Assembly (NCBI GenBank): GCA_960531495.1
Contig: OY482848.1
Coordinates: 18,393,958-18,457,957 of the forward strand
Source of the DNA: Zeus faber
Lineage: Eukaryota > Chordata > Actinopteri > Zeiformes > Zeidae
DNA: 64,000 bases
Direction of reading: 5' to 3'
The notes below the pieces were generated by a model. That model searched no databases. It worked only from the letters and a program-made list of their open reading frames with translations, and was not told the DNA's origin. The position numbers were made by a program, and so were the translations under genes. Below are positions 1 to 27,149 of the stretch, piece by piece. How positions within the stretch are numbered: the first letter of the stretch is position 1; each line of letters starts with the position of its first letter.

Positions 1-1
1 C

Positions 2-5829
<5,828 letters not shown>

Positions 5830-6369
5830 AGGGCAGGGTGTCTGCAGGAAGGGCCGGTCCGTGGACCGACCTTAAATGTGCAATAAGTGTTTCAATAATG
5901 GTGCCCGTCTGGATGCTAGCACAAGCGATGCCTTAGGGATACAAGTTATTTAGGGGAGTATGGTACGTGTTAACCTTGGTTAAATGGGGAGAAAAGAAAA
6001 GCATTTATGCACTTCATTTGAACACGTCCTTTTCATACTTTGTATTGTTGGGTAGGAAACAGGTGGCCAATGTGTGATAGATAGACAATCATCATTTGTA
6101 ACAATTTGGACACCAACAACACCATCAAGGGTTTTACTCCTCTTCCACGGTATTGTACTTTTATTTTTTCTTTCGAGAGGTATTCTTTATCCGTGATTTT
6201 TAACGTATTCGTGTTAACCTGGAGAAAGCTTGCATTGTCAGTAGCATGTGATTCCAAAGCGGCTTCCTCATGCGTTTCTTTTGAAGTAAAGTCTGCAAGT
6301 CTTTTATCTTGGGCCAGTTCTCATTATTATGGCTGCCTATCTAAACCTATCTAGAAATTGACTTGATTC

Positions 6370-6375
6370 AATAAA
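6370..6375 (+). terminator. Candidate ppm1k polyadenylation signal AATAAA
   Basis: AATAAA lies 541 bases after the ppm1k stop codon. It is the first canonical hexamer on the + strand after the stop that I noticed. Another AATAAA at 8442-8447 would give a UTR of about 2.6 kb. No transcript data support either choice. Confidence 0.45.
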
Positions 6376-6579
6376 ATACGATACGTTTTAATAAGCTACC
6401 TCCCTTATGAAGGAATACCTAATCCATACAATGAGCCGATTCAGTTTCGGGCAGTTTTTCTAAATGCCCATAAAGTCCAAACAGTACACACAGTAAGCAC
6501 ATTGTGGTTTTCAGTTTGGCATGCACCACTCTCGAGTCAGTGATAATAGCTGTTAATATTGGGATTGGCTTTACCAGGC

Positions 6580-7045
6580 ATATACTGTATAGTGGCTTCT
6601 CTGGCGCATGGTACCGGCTGAACTCCTCTCGACTCTTCTCGCCTTGTTTTGTTTTCCATCGAGCAAAAGTTGTGGATGGTACCTAGTACCTGGTACGTTT
6701 TTTTGGGTTATCAACTCCGTCGAAGGCCTATGCGAGCTGAGGCGATACCAAAAGGTGACATGAAAACACTGCAGACTACTGATTGGCCGGAGAGAATCCT
6801 CACTAGAACCGTCATTGCGCGACACGAGGCGTCTGAGCTCTGATGCAGGATTCCCCAAACTCTCACCAGTCTTGTCTTGCTGCCTTCAGCCTCTTCTGAA
6901 ACAAAATACCGAGAATCAAGAACACCATCCCTTCGATATCCTCCATTGTTCCTGTGTGTGTCGCGTTAAGGATGACATCACAGCAGTTTCCTGGTACCAA
7001 AAGAAAGTAGTGTTGAGGCTGCACCATGTAATGGAAACCCACCAT
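6580..7045. mobile_element. Possible non-autonomous hAT-type DNA transposon fragment
   Basis: The block is richer in GC than its surroundings and contains several GGTACC-like words (6610, 6678, 6690, 6991) and a near-palindrome around 6678-6697. The layout resembles non-autonomous teleost DNA elements with GGTACC-rich subterminal repeats. I could not fix the ends or a target-site duplication, so this is a low-confidence family-level call from pattern memory. Confidence 0.3.
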
Positions 7046-9426
7046 AAGTAAACATTACTGTAACATACCACTCTGTACTATCCAGTACACAGTGTCTCGA
7101 AGTTGTCTATTATCCTTTTTAGTCTGCATTACAGAATTCAAATCCCTTTTTGTTTTTCCAAATTTCTCATTATTAACAAACGTCCATCTCCAGTAGTTCA
7201 CAAACATAATGTATTTATTTGTTTTGTATGGGAAAAATGAGAACAAATAGAATTTTTATTTTATTCCCTGTTGCACAAACTTGGTTTGGAAATGAAAATA
7301 ATCCTAAAATTGTGTGGAATGTGAGCCGAGCCAGCGGATGATGCCATTTGGACATTTTAGCACAATGAATGACACGTTGATGGACAATTTTTTTTTTTTA
7401 AACTGCATCTTTTTATTTTACCAGGAAAAATATCTACTGATCCAAAGTTTCGTTAAGTGTGCTATAAACATACGTGGGTACAATAATGTTTTGCTTATAT
7501 GTGCTTAAATAGTTATATACTATATAATTTTTCTGAATATATGCAGGGCAATGGTATTTTCTAATGTTTAATGTTTTCAACTTAGTGAATTACAAGGCCT
7601 TGAGGTATCTTCCATACCAAAATACTCACAAAGTCTTTGCACTCAATAGTATTCCTCTGGTTTAAACATGTAGTGTGAAGCTCACCTGCACCACTACATT
7701 CTCATTGTGCATGTACTTCGGTGTTCTAACCAATCAGAAAATGCTCTTTTTATCAATTACATTTATTCTAATCACTTTGGTAGGCACTCAAAACGTAAAA
7801 GGAAACACTTGCATAGCCATATCTGACTTTTGAATGTTTGTCTGTGACTAAAATGAGGATATCCATTCTTTTGAAAGGGCAGCAAATACCATGTTCTCTG
7901 TTCTTAAGGTAACAGTCCTCTGTATATCTCCTTTGTAAGCGCTCACTCTCGGTATGTTCTTGTTTTAAGAAGCTGGGCACTTAATTATGTAACATATGTA
8001 ACCTATGTAACGATGAATTTATGGACGTTTCCTAGATATCTTGTCATTAGTTTTCTTTGAATATCATCAGTAAACCTCATGTAAATATGTTTTTCCTCAG
8101 TCCCGCAAAGAATGGAACCATAATTCAGACTTTCTTTCCCGTCACACTACACTTACTGCTCGAAATGCTTCCATATTATTTTATTGCTGTATTTTAACCT
8201 GTATATTGTACACACGCTGGAGTTATGGACCTGTTCCTTGAGCCAGAATGTGACTGTTTGAACGCAGTCATCTAGACGTACTGTGCTTGCAGTCCCAATT
8301 TATTGTGATTGTTTCCCTGTGAGACTTGTATATAAAACTGAATATACTAAAAATTAAAGTGGAGGGGAAAAGAGCATATCTGTTTTATTATTCACATTTT
8401 TGGTGGGGAAGCTTAAACGGTTAGAAGAAGGTACTAGAGTCAATAAAGCAACAAATTTAATATGTTTAAAATAATTGCTTTTAAGTCAGCATTGAAAAAT
8501 GAACATTAAACCAAAGATTTTGTGTTTATCAGCCATATTTGGTAACTCCTTCCAGTCTCCACGGCTGGAAACCATTCCCAGATAGCAAACATAACGATAA
8601 GATGTTGAGTTGATGTGATATTAGACAAGGTCCTTGTTTGACCATTGATGTTTGTGGTCGTTTGGCCGCAACTATTCAAAATGGAAAATTCAACCAATCC
8701 AACAGTGAACCGACCTTAAGGTTCAACACTTGACTGAGTCTGTACCATTCTGGTAGAGCAGGTGGCAGTATTTTCCTATTAAATTGGTTTCTGGCCTGCC
8801 ATGAGCCGAAGAAGGCAGCTCAGATCTTTAACGCACCGGAGAGGTCTCTCCAGTGGCCGTGGCACCTAATTTACTGTGAATCTTACCTTTTGTTTCTCCT
8901 TGCCACCCTATGGCAGGGTCGTCTATAAACACTTCAAAATGACTCACAATAAATTAGGTAGACTGGGATAAGGCAGTGCGGTGGAGATTGCCTCAAAAGA
9001 GTGCCAGCATCTTTCCAAGTGCATAATGTGGTTTATAACCAGTGAACCGTTAAAGATAATTGTAAATTTTCACCATACTTTAACAATTTGAAGCAAGTTG
9101 CCCTGAAGCTGTTTGTTTTTGAGTTGCTATTGAATATTTTATTTGTGTTTTAAATATGTTATGTATTATGTATTATGTATCCGAAGAAAGAAATTGTAAT
9201 TTGTATCAAGGGTGAATACATTGAAAGACGCAATCTGCATTTCAAAAACTGTTCCTCTTTGTCGCAGTTGGTCAGTGCCTTGTGTGGCACAATGGGTCCT
9301 CACCTGACCTCTCACCCCGCTGCCCGCCTGTATTTGAGCCCCACACCTACTGTAGAAGTGTGACGTAAAATTTCAAAGTGTTACTAGGTATATCTAGAAT
9401 CGTATGCATCTATACTATATTATCGG

Positions 9427-9430
<4 letters not shown>

Positions 9431-9474
<44 letters not shown>

Positions 9475-9530
9475 GGTGCGCGATGATGATTGCGCCTGTC
9501 ATGCCCTGATGCGGCTAAGCCCAGACCCAG

Positions 9531-9561
<31 letters not shown>

Positions 9562-9562
9562 A
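9431..9562. repeat. GT microsatellite with embedded 52-bp core, copy 1
   Basis: GT array 9431-9472, then a GC-rich junction, then a 52-bp core (about 9482-9533, beginning GATGATGATTGCGCCTGTCA and ending GACCCAGACC), then a second GT array 9534-9561. The same core recurs at 14005 and 21591, also beside GT arrays. It is not a simple repeat itself. Confidence 0.85.
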
Positions 9563-9599
9563 GTGTGAGTGAGTGAGGTGTCCCGAGGTAAAGCTCTCA

Positions 9600-9983
9600 C
9601 TGGATATGTGTGTGTGTGTTTACAACCTGGAATGTTAACGGGGGTTTATGACCTGCGTCTGGATGACTTCATCCTACGAAAGAGCTTAGTATCTATATTC
9701 TTAGTATTCTATATGGTGCAAGGCAATGGTCCTTGGGATGTCCTCCTTTCGGACCCTGTCCAGAGATATGGGGCAAGGTAATGGTTATGTGAACGGTTCA
9801 GATAAAGGTAAATAAGACTGGTATAACCCTGCCTCTCTGTTATCTCTTGTTGGAACATCTTATGGAGTTCCCGCGTGAGTACGTGGTGATGTCCTCTGCA
9901 GCTCAATAAAGTTAATCTCACTTGTACTCTCGCTGAGATTGAAGGTTCCTTTATTAAAGTAGTAAAAGTGAATTTCCACCACA
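9600..9983 (+). mobile_element. Probable 5' LTR of a decayed endogenous retrovirus
   Basis: The sequence is laid out like a retroviral LTR. It has a U3-like segment, an AATAAA at about 9905, a further stretch of roughly 75 bp (R-U5) and an end at CCACAA. A primer-binding-site-like sequence, TTGACGTCACGAACAGGACG, follows at once, and then a GC-richer leader with a GTGAGA donor near 10166. No matching 3' LTR was seen. The left boundary merges with a GT array and is uncertain. Confidence 0.5.
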
Positions 9984-12640
9984 ATTTGACGTCACGAACA
10001 GGACGGCAAACTGGCAAACTTCTCCAGCGTCTCCGCAGGAATCCGGGGGTTAACCGCCGACTGCGATTCATAGGAATTCGGGGAGATTCTCTCTGTACCA
10101 AACCCCTGAGAGGCCCGCCTCACGGAGGACCTGCGGCCGAGAACAACGCTATGACAACGAATCAGGTGAGAATTCAACTAATATGATTTAAACTAACTCT
10201 AGGAGTCGGAAAAGCCTATTGCTGTGTGCTAAAATCTCAAGAGCGCTATCCGTGTGAGGCAGATGTTCAACCGCTTGAGGTAACTCTGGGACATACAAAA
10301 TAGTTGCATTATTCATAAAACGCGATTATTGATGGTCTCTGTGAGTCCAGGGGTCCGGGACCCGGAAGATCTAGATCGCTGTTCTCCGGGAGAGTCGCAT
10401 AGGTAGCGCTGGGATTTGCAAAATAGTTGTCGGATAAGTGCTTTGTAATGAGCTCAGTCTAACAGATAAAGGAGAAAAAAAATAAATAAGGTAGTCATGA
10501 TAAATAAAACAGTAATAGGAAGTTGGAAAATAAATTGTACAAAATCATAAGGAAATAAAAACAGATTAATTAATACGAGACTAATTTTTCGCTAAGACAA
10601 ATTGTTGATGTGGGACTGGATTCGGACAAAAAAAGATTAAAAAAAAAAAAAAAAAAAAATTAACATTTAGTTAGGATCGGATACTGTGTTGTCAACTAAT
10701 CCTGGTTTACTAAGTCAGGTTTCACTGTACTGGAGTTCTGACCGCTCGGTTCCCATCTTTATTTCAGTCTAGATAGAAAGGGAACATATGCACACACATG
10801 CATTCAAACACAAGCGATTACACGCTTCCGTCACGCGTTCATACATGCACGTAAATGTTTTAAAACGCACGCTCAGAAGACTTACACGGACACATTGAGG
10901 TTGAGGTTGAGTGAATAACGACATGTTTTCTTGAGTTTCTCTGCCAAAACCTCTAACAATGGGGATCAGTGGCAGCGAAACTAAACTGAACTGACAGATG
11001 GAGACTTTCCCATTAAAAATACATTCAGTGTGGCCTTTTTTTTTTTTTTACAAATAAGCAGACAAGTTGGAACAGAGGAAATCAGAAATGAACGACACCC
11101 TGCATCGGCCCCACCCTCCCTCCGCACCACAGTCTCTCTACCTGCCTCCTCTGACACAGTCCCCTTCGACCAGCACTGAACCAGCGATGGCAGGAGGAAG
11201 CTCGCGGCTGGGTTCCATGGCAACTGTCCTGTCCCTCACACACCAGAACCGGCGTGGTCTATTCCGCTTCCATGCCCGAGGTCCACCAGTTGCCCATGGT
11301 TGCATTCCTGAACCCAGACAGCGCTGCAAGAGCACCTATACCAGGAGTGTTTGTGTATGGTTCATGGACACTTGAGGAAATTAAAGTGATCTGGTGCTCC
11401 CAGGCGAGGGCTGTGATCGTTTCTGTGAGCAAGTGCGACATCGAACCACACTTATGTATCGAATCGGCTGCGGTATTGGACATGATATTTCAAAAAAGCT
11501 CCGAAGCTGTGAGGAGATGCCTTTTAACTCTGCAACACAAAGGGCCGATGCTAACCGGACGTGTGGTCGCCTAACCTCAGGAGGTGCAACTATACAAATG
11601 TGGTACTATTCACTATAAATGCCAACTCAACTTTCGAACACGGACGGTTCACAGGAGCCTCCGAAATGTTGCATTTGGGAAACATCTATTTAGGGTTAGG
11701 TTAACAGCTGCACGGCTGTCTTGCTTTTCTGTACTACATTCAACACCACATGTCTCCATCTCTAAGTCACTCGATGCCACCCGGGAGGATATTGGCCCTT
11801 GGCTACGTGATGTGCTATTAATGATTGGATAACCACCCCGGGTGGGTGAAATGTTTTATCTCCTATGCAGGTTACGTATGTTCCTTTCTCTGCAATACGC
11901 CCGGTGGGCCGACAGCCTCATAGTGTAGAGCCACAGACGGTCTTCCCTGTGTTGGAGCCTAACTCTGACATCATCAACATCGGTGGGCAGAAGGGAAGTA
12001 TGATTTGGGCAATGCTTAAAGGCATGCGCCCTCTGGTGGTACAAGCAGAAAGCATTACATACAGACCCTATAAGGCCCAAGAAATACCCTTTGAGTCGGG
12101 AAGCAGTTGAGGATATATCGCCTATTCATGAGATTGGTATCAAAAGGAGCTATTGTCCCATGCTAAGACTCTCCATGCGATACTCCTATTCTACCCGTCA
12201 GAAAAGCAGCCGACGTCTGGCGCTTTGTTCACGATTTGTGAATGGTTAATGCAATTTTTGCCATTGAGTTCCCCATCCAGTCACCATTTTGTGACCACTG
12301 CCACTACCTTCTAACGCTGCGCGGTTCACAGGGGGACAAACTCCTTCCCGTCATCCCTGTGGCACCAGAGTCACAGCTTTGGTTTGCCTTTACATTTAAA
12401 GGAAAAAAAGCGGACGCGGGCGGTTACGCCACAAGGCTTTGTCAAATCATCCGCGGTTTTCTCTGCAGCACTGGCACAGTGATCTAGAGCTCTTTGTTCC
12501 ACCCGAGGGTAGCTCCCTCGTGCAGTACGAAGATGATCTGTTACCCTGTTCCCCCTCTGAGCATGCATGCAATCCAGACACCATTTCCTTCCAGGAAATG
12601 AGCCAGAGGACTGATAGACCGCTGTGAAGACCAGTCCAGG
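9984..12640 (+). mobile_element. Endogenous retrovirus relic with gag-like and pol-like remnants (non-functional)
   Basis: Downstream of the presumed LTR the + strand carries broken frames. A leader spans about 9984-10170. Gag-like fragments lie near 11250-11570. A protease/pol-like stretch covers about 11860-12110. A reverse-transcriptase-like segment at about 12200-12600 keeps the palm-motif region (12519-12537), but the first Asp of the usual YxDD context is not preceded by the expected residues and stop codons and frame changes occur throughout. No complete gene remains, and no env or 3' LTR was recognised. This is an old, inactive copy; the family resembles fish class I/epsilon-type retroviruses, by inference only. 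Confidence 0.6.
10638..10660. repeat. Poly-A tract
   Basis: A run of 23 adenines follows an A-rich stretch in the retroviral relic region, possibly a retroposed tail or simple expansion. Confidence 0.8.
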
Positions 12641-13800
12641 GACTAGAGTATCCTTAACTGGACACGTGCCTTCCTTATTTGAGTTATCTCTTTAATTCTT
12701 ACTTTCATGTTTCCTTCCGATAAACACACCCACGGGTTTTCTGCAAACCACCGTCGTGTCCTTTGTTTTTGAGAAGTAGACACTCCCTTACTTACCCCTG
12801 TGTCAGTTCTGCCAAGGCTGGCATTTATACCCAACGTTTGGACACCAGTTTGCACTGGCGTTAAAAGCCGGGCACAATATTGCTGATAATAAAGCAACAA
12901 TAACAATCAAAACTTATTGAACAGACATTTACAATTGCAGGGTGAGAAAAGTGGTGCCAGTATACTCGCAGCAAAACAGCACTTCTTAAGCAAAAAGACA
13001 GCGCTTTGAAGCAATTCGGTCTTTCTTTGTAGTGTACAGGTGCCAGTATACTCGAGGTTAGTTCGCCAAACTTAAATGTAAACTGCTCAAATATCACAAG
13101 GTTGGTTGCATAAAGGCCCCGGTGTGACCTAAGTGGATGAAGGCAGCTTTCTTTTCTGCTTCCTTTTAATCATGAATACACCTTCCATTAAGTGCACGTC
13201 GGGACACATTTACCAGTGGCTCTTTTTCTACAGCTTCTCCAAGTTCTTTCTTTATTTGAAGTAAACTGTCTACTTTGTAATTTGTGACATTCTTTTTTCA
13301 AACACATACCGACTTTAGCTGTCTGTTGTACTTCGACTTAGCTCAGGTTGGCTTGTGTAGATACATCCCGAAGTCAAACCTCTGCATCGATTTTGACATT
13401 TATTTTCCAAGTCCTAAGCCCACCCCACACCTTCGGATCATAATAGGTGATCATAATGGTCTTGACACGGACATGTCTTTACATGTTTATTTTTACATTC
13501 AATATCTTGTTCAACATATTCATTTTTCAGACATGCACTGAGAAAAATGGGACATTGGTTCCAAATTGCTTCAATTCGTAAAACTAAACCAGGGTGTATT
13601 TTAAGTCAAATAACCTAAAGAAATATGTATAGGCTTAAAAAAATGTGAAACATTTTTGTTAATCAAGTTGATCCAGCGACACCAATCCATTGTTGTTGTT
13701 TTCCTCAGTGCGTTACAATTTCTGGTTTTACAATCAGACACCAAAAGCCCACTTTGGTCTAATGAGCCTACTTGACCGAGCCTGCAGCTCTTTGAGGCAG
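12641..13800. other. Intergenic DNA, nothing recognised
   Basis: AT-rich sequence between the retroviral relic and a GT array. Short open frames on both strands lack family resemblance. One repeated phrase (GTGCCAGTATACTCG at about 12952 and 13040) suggests a local duplication. Confidence 0.5.
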
Positions 13801-13806
13801 TGCTTG

Positions 13807-13808
<2 letters not shown>

Positions 13809-13864
<56 letters not shown>

Positions 13865-13943
13865 CTGCGTGCGTGTGTGCCTGCGTGCGTGTGCGCGTGT
13901 GTGTGCGTGCGTTCGCGTTTGCGTGCGTGCGTGTGAGCGCGGC

Positions 13944-14004
<61 letters not shown>

Positions 14005-14058
14005 TGATGATGATTGCACCTGTCGTGCCCTGATGTGGCTAAGCCCAGACCCAGACCG
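13809..14058. repeat. Compound GT/GC-rich microsatellite with 52-bp core, copy 2
   Basis: GT array about 13809-13862, an imperfect (GTGC/GTGT) segment 13863-13945, a second GT array to 14003, then the 52-bp core at about 14005-14056. This core differs from copies 1 and 3 at three places (G/A, A/G and C/T), each at a CpG/TpG-type site, as expected for methyl-CpG decay. Long His/Thr/Arg or Cys/Val frames across it are artefacts of the repeat. Confidence 0.85.
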
Positions 14059-14080
14059 CTCCTCACCCCGCCCCTCGTCC

Positions 14081-14196
14081 TGCAGGCGCCAGGCGGTGAG
14101 GACTATAAATTCATTGGCTCCACAAGCTGCTCTCAGGGACGCGTGTCTCGCAGGACGGACCACATCCACCTTCCTGACCGTGGCTGCCAGGCTCTG
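14081..14196 (+). promoter_or_regulatory. Candidate abcg2 upstream promoter or 5' non-coding exon
   Basis: TATAAA stands at 14104-14109 and is followed about 90 bp later by a good donor (GCTCTG/GTAAGA, donor at 14197). The segment is GC-rich and precedes the first coding exon of abcg2 by 2.4 kb; human ABCG2 also has non-coding first exons. A pyrimidine-rich CTCGTCCTGCAG just upstream (ending 14085) means it could instead be an internal 5'UTR exon. No transcript evidence is available here. Confidence 0.3.
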
Positions 14197-14199
14197 GTA

Positions 14200-16590
14200 A
14201 GACAAACGCTCACTGACTCATCCACTCCCTTTGCAACAATGACGCCACGGTCAAAAAACACTGAGATCACACTTTTTCCCTCATTGGGATGGTTGATGTG
14301 AACATTAACTGATGCTGCTGACCTGTATCGGCATGATTTTATCCATTGCACTGCTGCCACACGATTGGCTGATTAGATGAATTGCACGAATAAGTAGGTG
14401 TACAGGTTTCCTAATAAAGTGCGACGAGAGTGTGTATATATACATGTTATGTACTTATTTTCTGTTATGCATTTAGGATGACGTTGGGAACTTGGTGGAC
14501 TGTGCACTCTGCACATTTTGAATGCCTTTGTGAATCCCAGTTTGAATTTGAAAATTGCTTTATTTATGAAATGACTTGAGATCCATGCAAGGGAAAGTCC
14601 ACCTATTGCAACTCTTAGGATATATAGAGTGCAGCCTGGAAAAAATAAGAGCCCTTTCTCTTCCCTTATCTCCCTGTGAACTAGTGACCTGCACACCGAA
14701 GATGACAAAATGAAATGAGACGATATTTATGTTCAAGCTTGTTCAACAATGACAACCTTTATGTGCAGCGTCATGGTTTTATTTTAGCCTACTTAAGCGG
14801 AAAATCAACATATCGGATCAAAAAAAAAACGAACCCAAATTGACCACTTTGTTTTGCTTATAATTTAATTTGATTCTGCAGCATCCATAATCAGCAGTAA
14901 GTTCCTGGAACCATGTGTTCCAATCTGATCTCTTTTTAGAAACTTGAATGTAGACACTTAGTTATATTACTTATTATACATACATACAAACGTATTATTA
15001 TACATATTATACACGTATGGCAGTTGACATAATGTGGTAATCATAAATTAATTGCAGTCAAAAATTTATGTTGCAAATCATGTAGATTTCAATAAAAATG
15101 ATGGACCAAGGTCAAGGGGTTTCAGTACGGTAGTTCAATTTAAATCAAAAATGTCATTGCCACAAATTTGTCGTCGCTGAACGAAAAAGTTTTTTAATAC
15201 GGCAACACTGGACCCGTCGTGCAATGACAAAAAGTCAGTCTGCAGTCATTTTGAGAAAGGGCGGCGAATTCAAGACATTCTGCGAGATCCTTGTGTGCGT
15301 CTGTGACTGCACTGGTGACCATTCAACTATGAGAAGACACAATTGGGGAAAGTTTTACCATTTGTAATCTCATGCAATTAACCTTCATAGTGTTTATCGA
15401 TAGATATAATCGTTTCATGAGGACTTTGTTTCGTGGGTTATTTAAAAAAAAAATTGAGAATGATGTTAAGGACAAATCAGACTTCGGCTGTGGCTTGCAC
15501 AGTGTAGAGCCACGTTATTACTTTCATAGAACCCGTATGGGACAAAGTGGACAGAATTTTAGCGGAAGAGACGACAAAACGTGGAGTCGGGTTGGATGTT
15601 AAATTCTGAACGTTTCAGGTTTGAGAGGCTCTACTTTTGACTGGTGCGGCCGCTGTGTCTTCTTCGCTCGTCCGTCCACAAATAGTTTAATGCGATTTGT
15701 GTTTTGCGACCTCACAGCCCTCGCTCATTTTATCTTTCATTATGACATGTAAGAGCTGGATGCCTCACAATAAAGAAATCCGTCCCCTTTTTAAAAAGAT
15801 TGAATAATTATGAACGTCTGAGGGGTACCTCAACAGATTGATTCGATTTCACCTTTTTGCCATTTTACATTATTTTACCGCTTTAATTCTGCGCTTTCTC
15901 ATGTGGTAGCTGGATTTTATTGATAGTCATTTTTTGTATACAAACGATTTCCTAATCTTTCTTGACCAGGTCTCTCTTGAAAATGACACTTCGTTTATCA
16001 GGTGTAATAATATAAATATTATAATTAGTGCTTGGCAGCAGGGCTGACTGCCTACTGATCTCTCTGTTGTGCAGTAATATTTCAATGTCATCGCTTTTGT
16101 TCATAATATTAGTCTGTGTACGCTACTACTTCTGTATTTTGTAAAAATACAAATTTATAATTTTTTTATATTTAAGGGCTGGACAATATTTGAATTATTT
16201 CGGTCTAGTCACGATACCACAGCTTTAAAATGTGTTCTTAAACATACTTTTTTATAACCATTTTTTGAGAAATACTGTGTTAAAGCTTGTACACTGCTTT
16301 TGAATAAGCTAAAATATATATATATATATATATATCAGCGTCAAAATTCTTGCTTTAAAATATTTTTAAAGATTTAATAAAAGAAAGAAAAATATAATTT
16401 CTTTGTCTAAAAGAAAATGATTTGTAATAACGGCACACGTTGAATGTTTACTTTTACTCATTTCATGTACAAAGCTTGAGTATTTCTTACAAGTACTCAC
16501 TCACTAATCAAATGTTTCAAAACCCAGATCTAGTGTCTATCTCAACTTGTGACTTGATAGATGCAGAAGTTTAGCATCTTTCCATCTCTA
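14200..16590. other. abcg2 upstream region or 5' intron, nothing recognised
   Basis: Strongly AT-rich DNA with a short TA repeat at about 16313-16335. No conserved protein frames, tRNA or clear transposon ends were seen. If the 14.1-kb exon is real, this is the first intron of abcg2. Confidence 0.5.
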
Positions 16591-16600
16591 GAGAGGAACG

Positions 16601-25691
<9,091 letters not shown>

Positions 25692-26075
25692 AATGTGTGA
25701 TCTTTGTTCTCTCTTGCCAGCAGTTGAGATTTTTGTGTATGGAGCTATGTCCCCGGTTTGCACTTGCGTAGGTTATTCAGTCATTTGCCTTTCTGTTATT
25801 TTATACTTCACTGTTTACTAGTTATTTATTAGATTTGCTCACTTTCCTGATTAACCAAGTTATCGTACCTACTTGTCTAGTAAAGCAGTTTAGCTAAGAT
25901 GTCAGATTTTGTATTTCCACTAATTCCAAATTATACTGTATTAATATCCGTAGTGTAATCCCCTCAGTGTTGACTGTAAAAGATTATTTGTTACCAAGGT
26001 GTTCTTCAAAAATGACTGTATTCCATTATCTATATTCTTGGTGTTTTGATTGTGTGCTAAATACTAAAATAAAAT
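25692..26075 (+). other. abcg2 3'UTR with AATAAA at 26068-26073
   Basis: The AT-rich sequence after the abcg2 stop contains AATAAA at 26068-26073, giving a 3'UTR of about 0.4 kb. The UTR faces the 3' end of pkd2, which is transcribed toward it. Confidence 0.5.
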
Positions 26076-26352
26076 CATCACTAAACCATTGACCGCTGAA
26101 CACTATTCAATTCTTGTAAGGAAAATGTTACATTTTAATGAGTGTTTTATTAAATTATACAAAATAAAAACCAATAAAACATTGTATTATTGGATCCTTA
26201 AGATTAGATGGCAGCATGTGGATCCAAATTGAGTCTGTGAATCAGTTTTTTTCCCCCCTGCATAAGCTAACATCAATTGTGGCATGGACTAAAGAGAAAA
26301 TAATTTTAACTAAAGACAATAAGACATAAATCCATGATGAGAATTATCATAC

Positions 26353-26358
26353 TTTATT
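26353..26358 (-). terminator. Candidate pkd2 polyadenylation signal (AATAAA on the - strand)
   Basis: TTTATT on the + strand is AATAAA for pkd2, about 800 bp beyond its stop. A nearer one near 26996 would give a 150-base UTR. The stretch 26076-27149 otherwise holds no gene. Confidence 0.35.
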
Positions 26359-27149
26359 CCAAAAAAAGTGAAGGTATACAAATGAGCCTATAAAATATTA
26401 TAAGGCAAATTATGGCTGCACAAGGAAAAAATAAAATAAATGCATGGGTTTCCCATGAACACTAGATGCACTCCAAATCGAAGTTTGTTCCAACTTACAA
26501 TATGTATCATAAAGAGAATGTATACAATAGGATGATAGTAAATATGACAAAATATGCCACACTCGTACCTATGTTAAATTGACGAAAGATGAGCAAAATA
26601 AACATTCAAAAATCTCCTTGTTGAGTATTTGGTGGAATGCTGCAATGCGTATACAATAACAAGCCACTGAGCTGCTTCAGACAGGAACAGGTACCAAACA
26701 GTGCTGCGTATTTTGTCACGGTAATTGAAAAGGATCTTAGACGAGTGCGTTGTATCAAATGCTGTCATTTTGGAACTAATACTCAAACGGTTTCCCTTCA
26801 TCATAATACTTATATATATTTCAGCCTTTTTAGACAGATCTGTCTTTTTTTTTAAATAACTATTTGAGACAATATGTCCTTTCTGTCTGTGAACCTCACT
26901 GTCACACCTTCAGTGCATCTTCATTATTAAATGTGTTTTGCACCTGACTTGGTCGATGTGTTGCGCGTGTGATTATAAGACGGTTTGTGTTGCAGTTTAT
27001 TTGTTGCAGAATTAACAAAAAAAAAAAGCTTTGCACACAAATCCTGGTGTCATTCCTTTGGAAGTCTTCACGAGGGTAAACTAAACCAAATAGTTGGATT
27101 TCAAATAAGAGCTCATTGCTGAGACATTGACGTGGGGTGGGGGTGGTCT

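Larger units (their letters stand above)
5830..9430. other. ppm1k 3'UTR and intergenic DNA, no gene seen
   Basis: The proximal part is probably ppm1k 3'UTR. The rest is AT-rich single-copy-looking sequence with short open frames that show no family resemblance, no splice context and no codon bias. The only structured piece I noticed is the transposon-like block at about 6580-7045, listed separately. Confidence 0.6.

Noticed and set aside
13734..14205. Long His-Thr and Cys-Val open frames on both strands
   Set aside because: They are produced by the GT/CA arrays and have no start context, splice sites or family resemblance.
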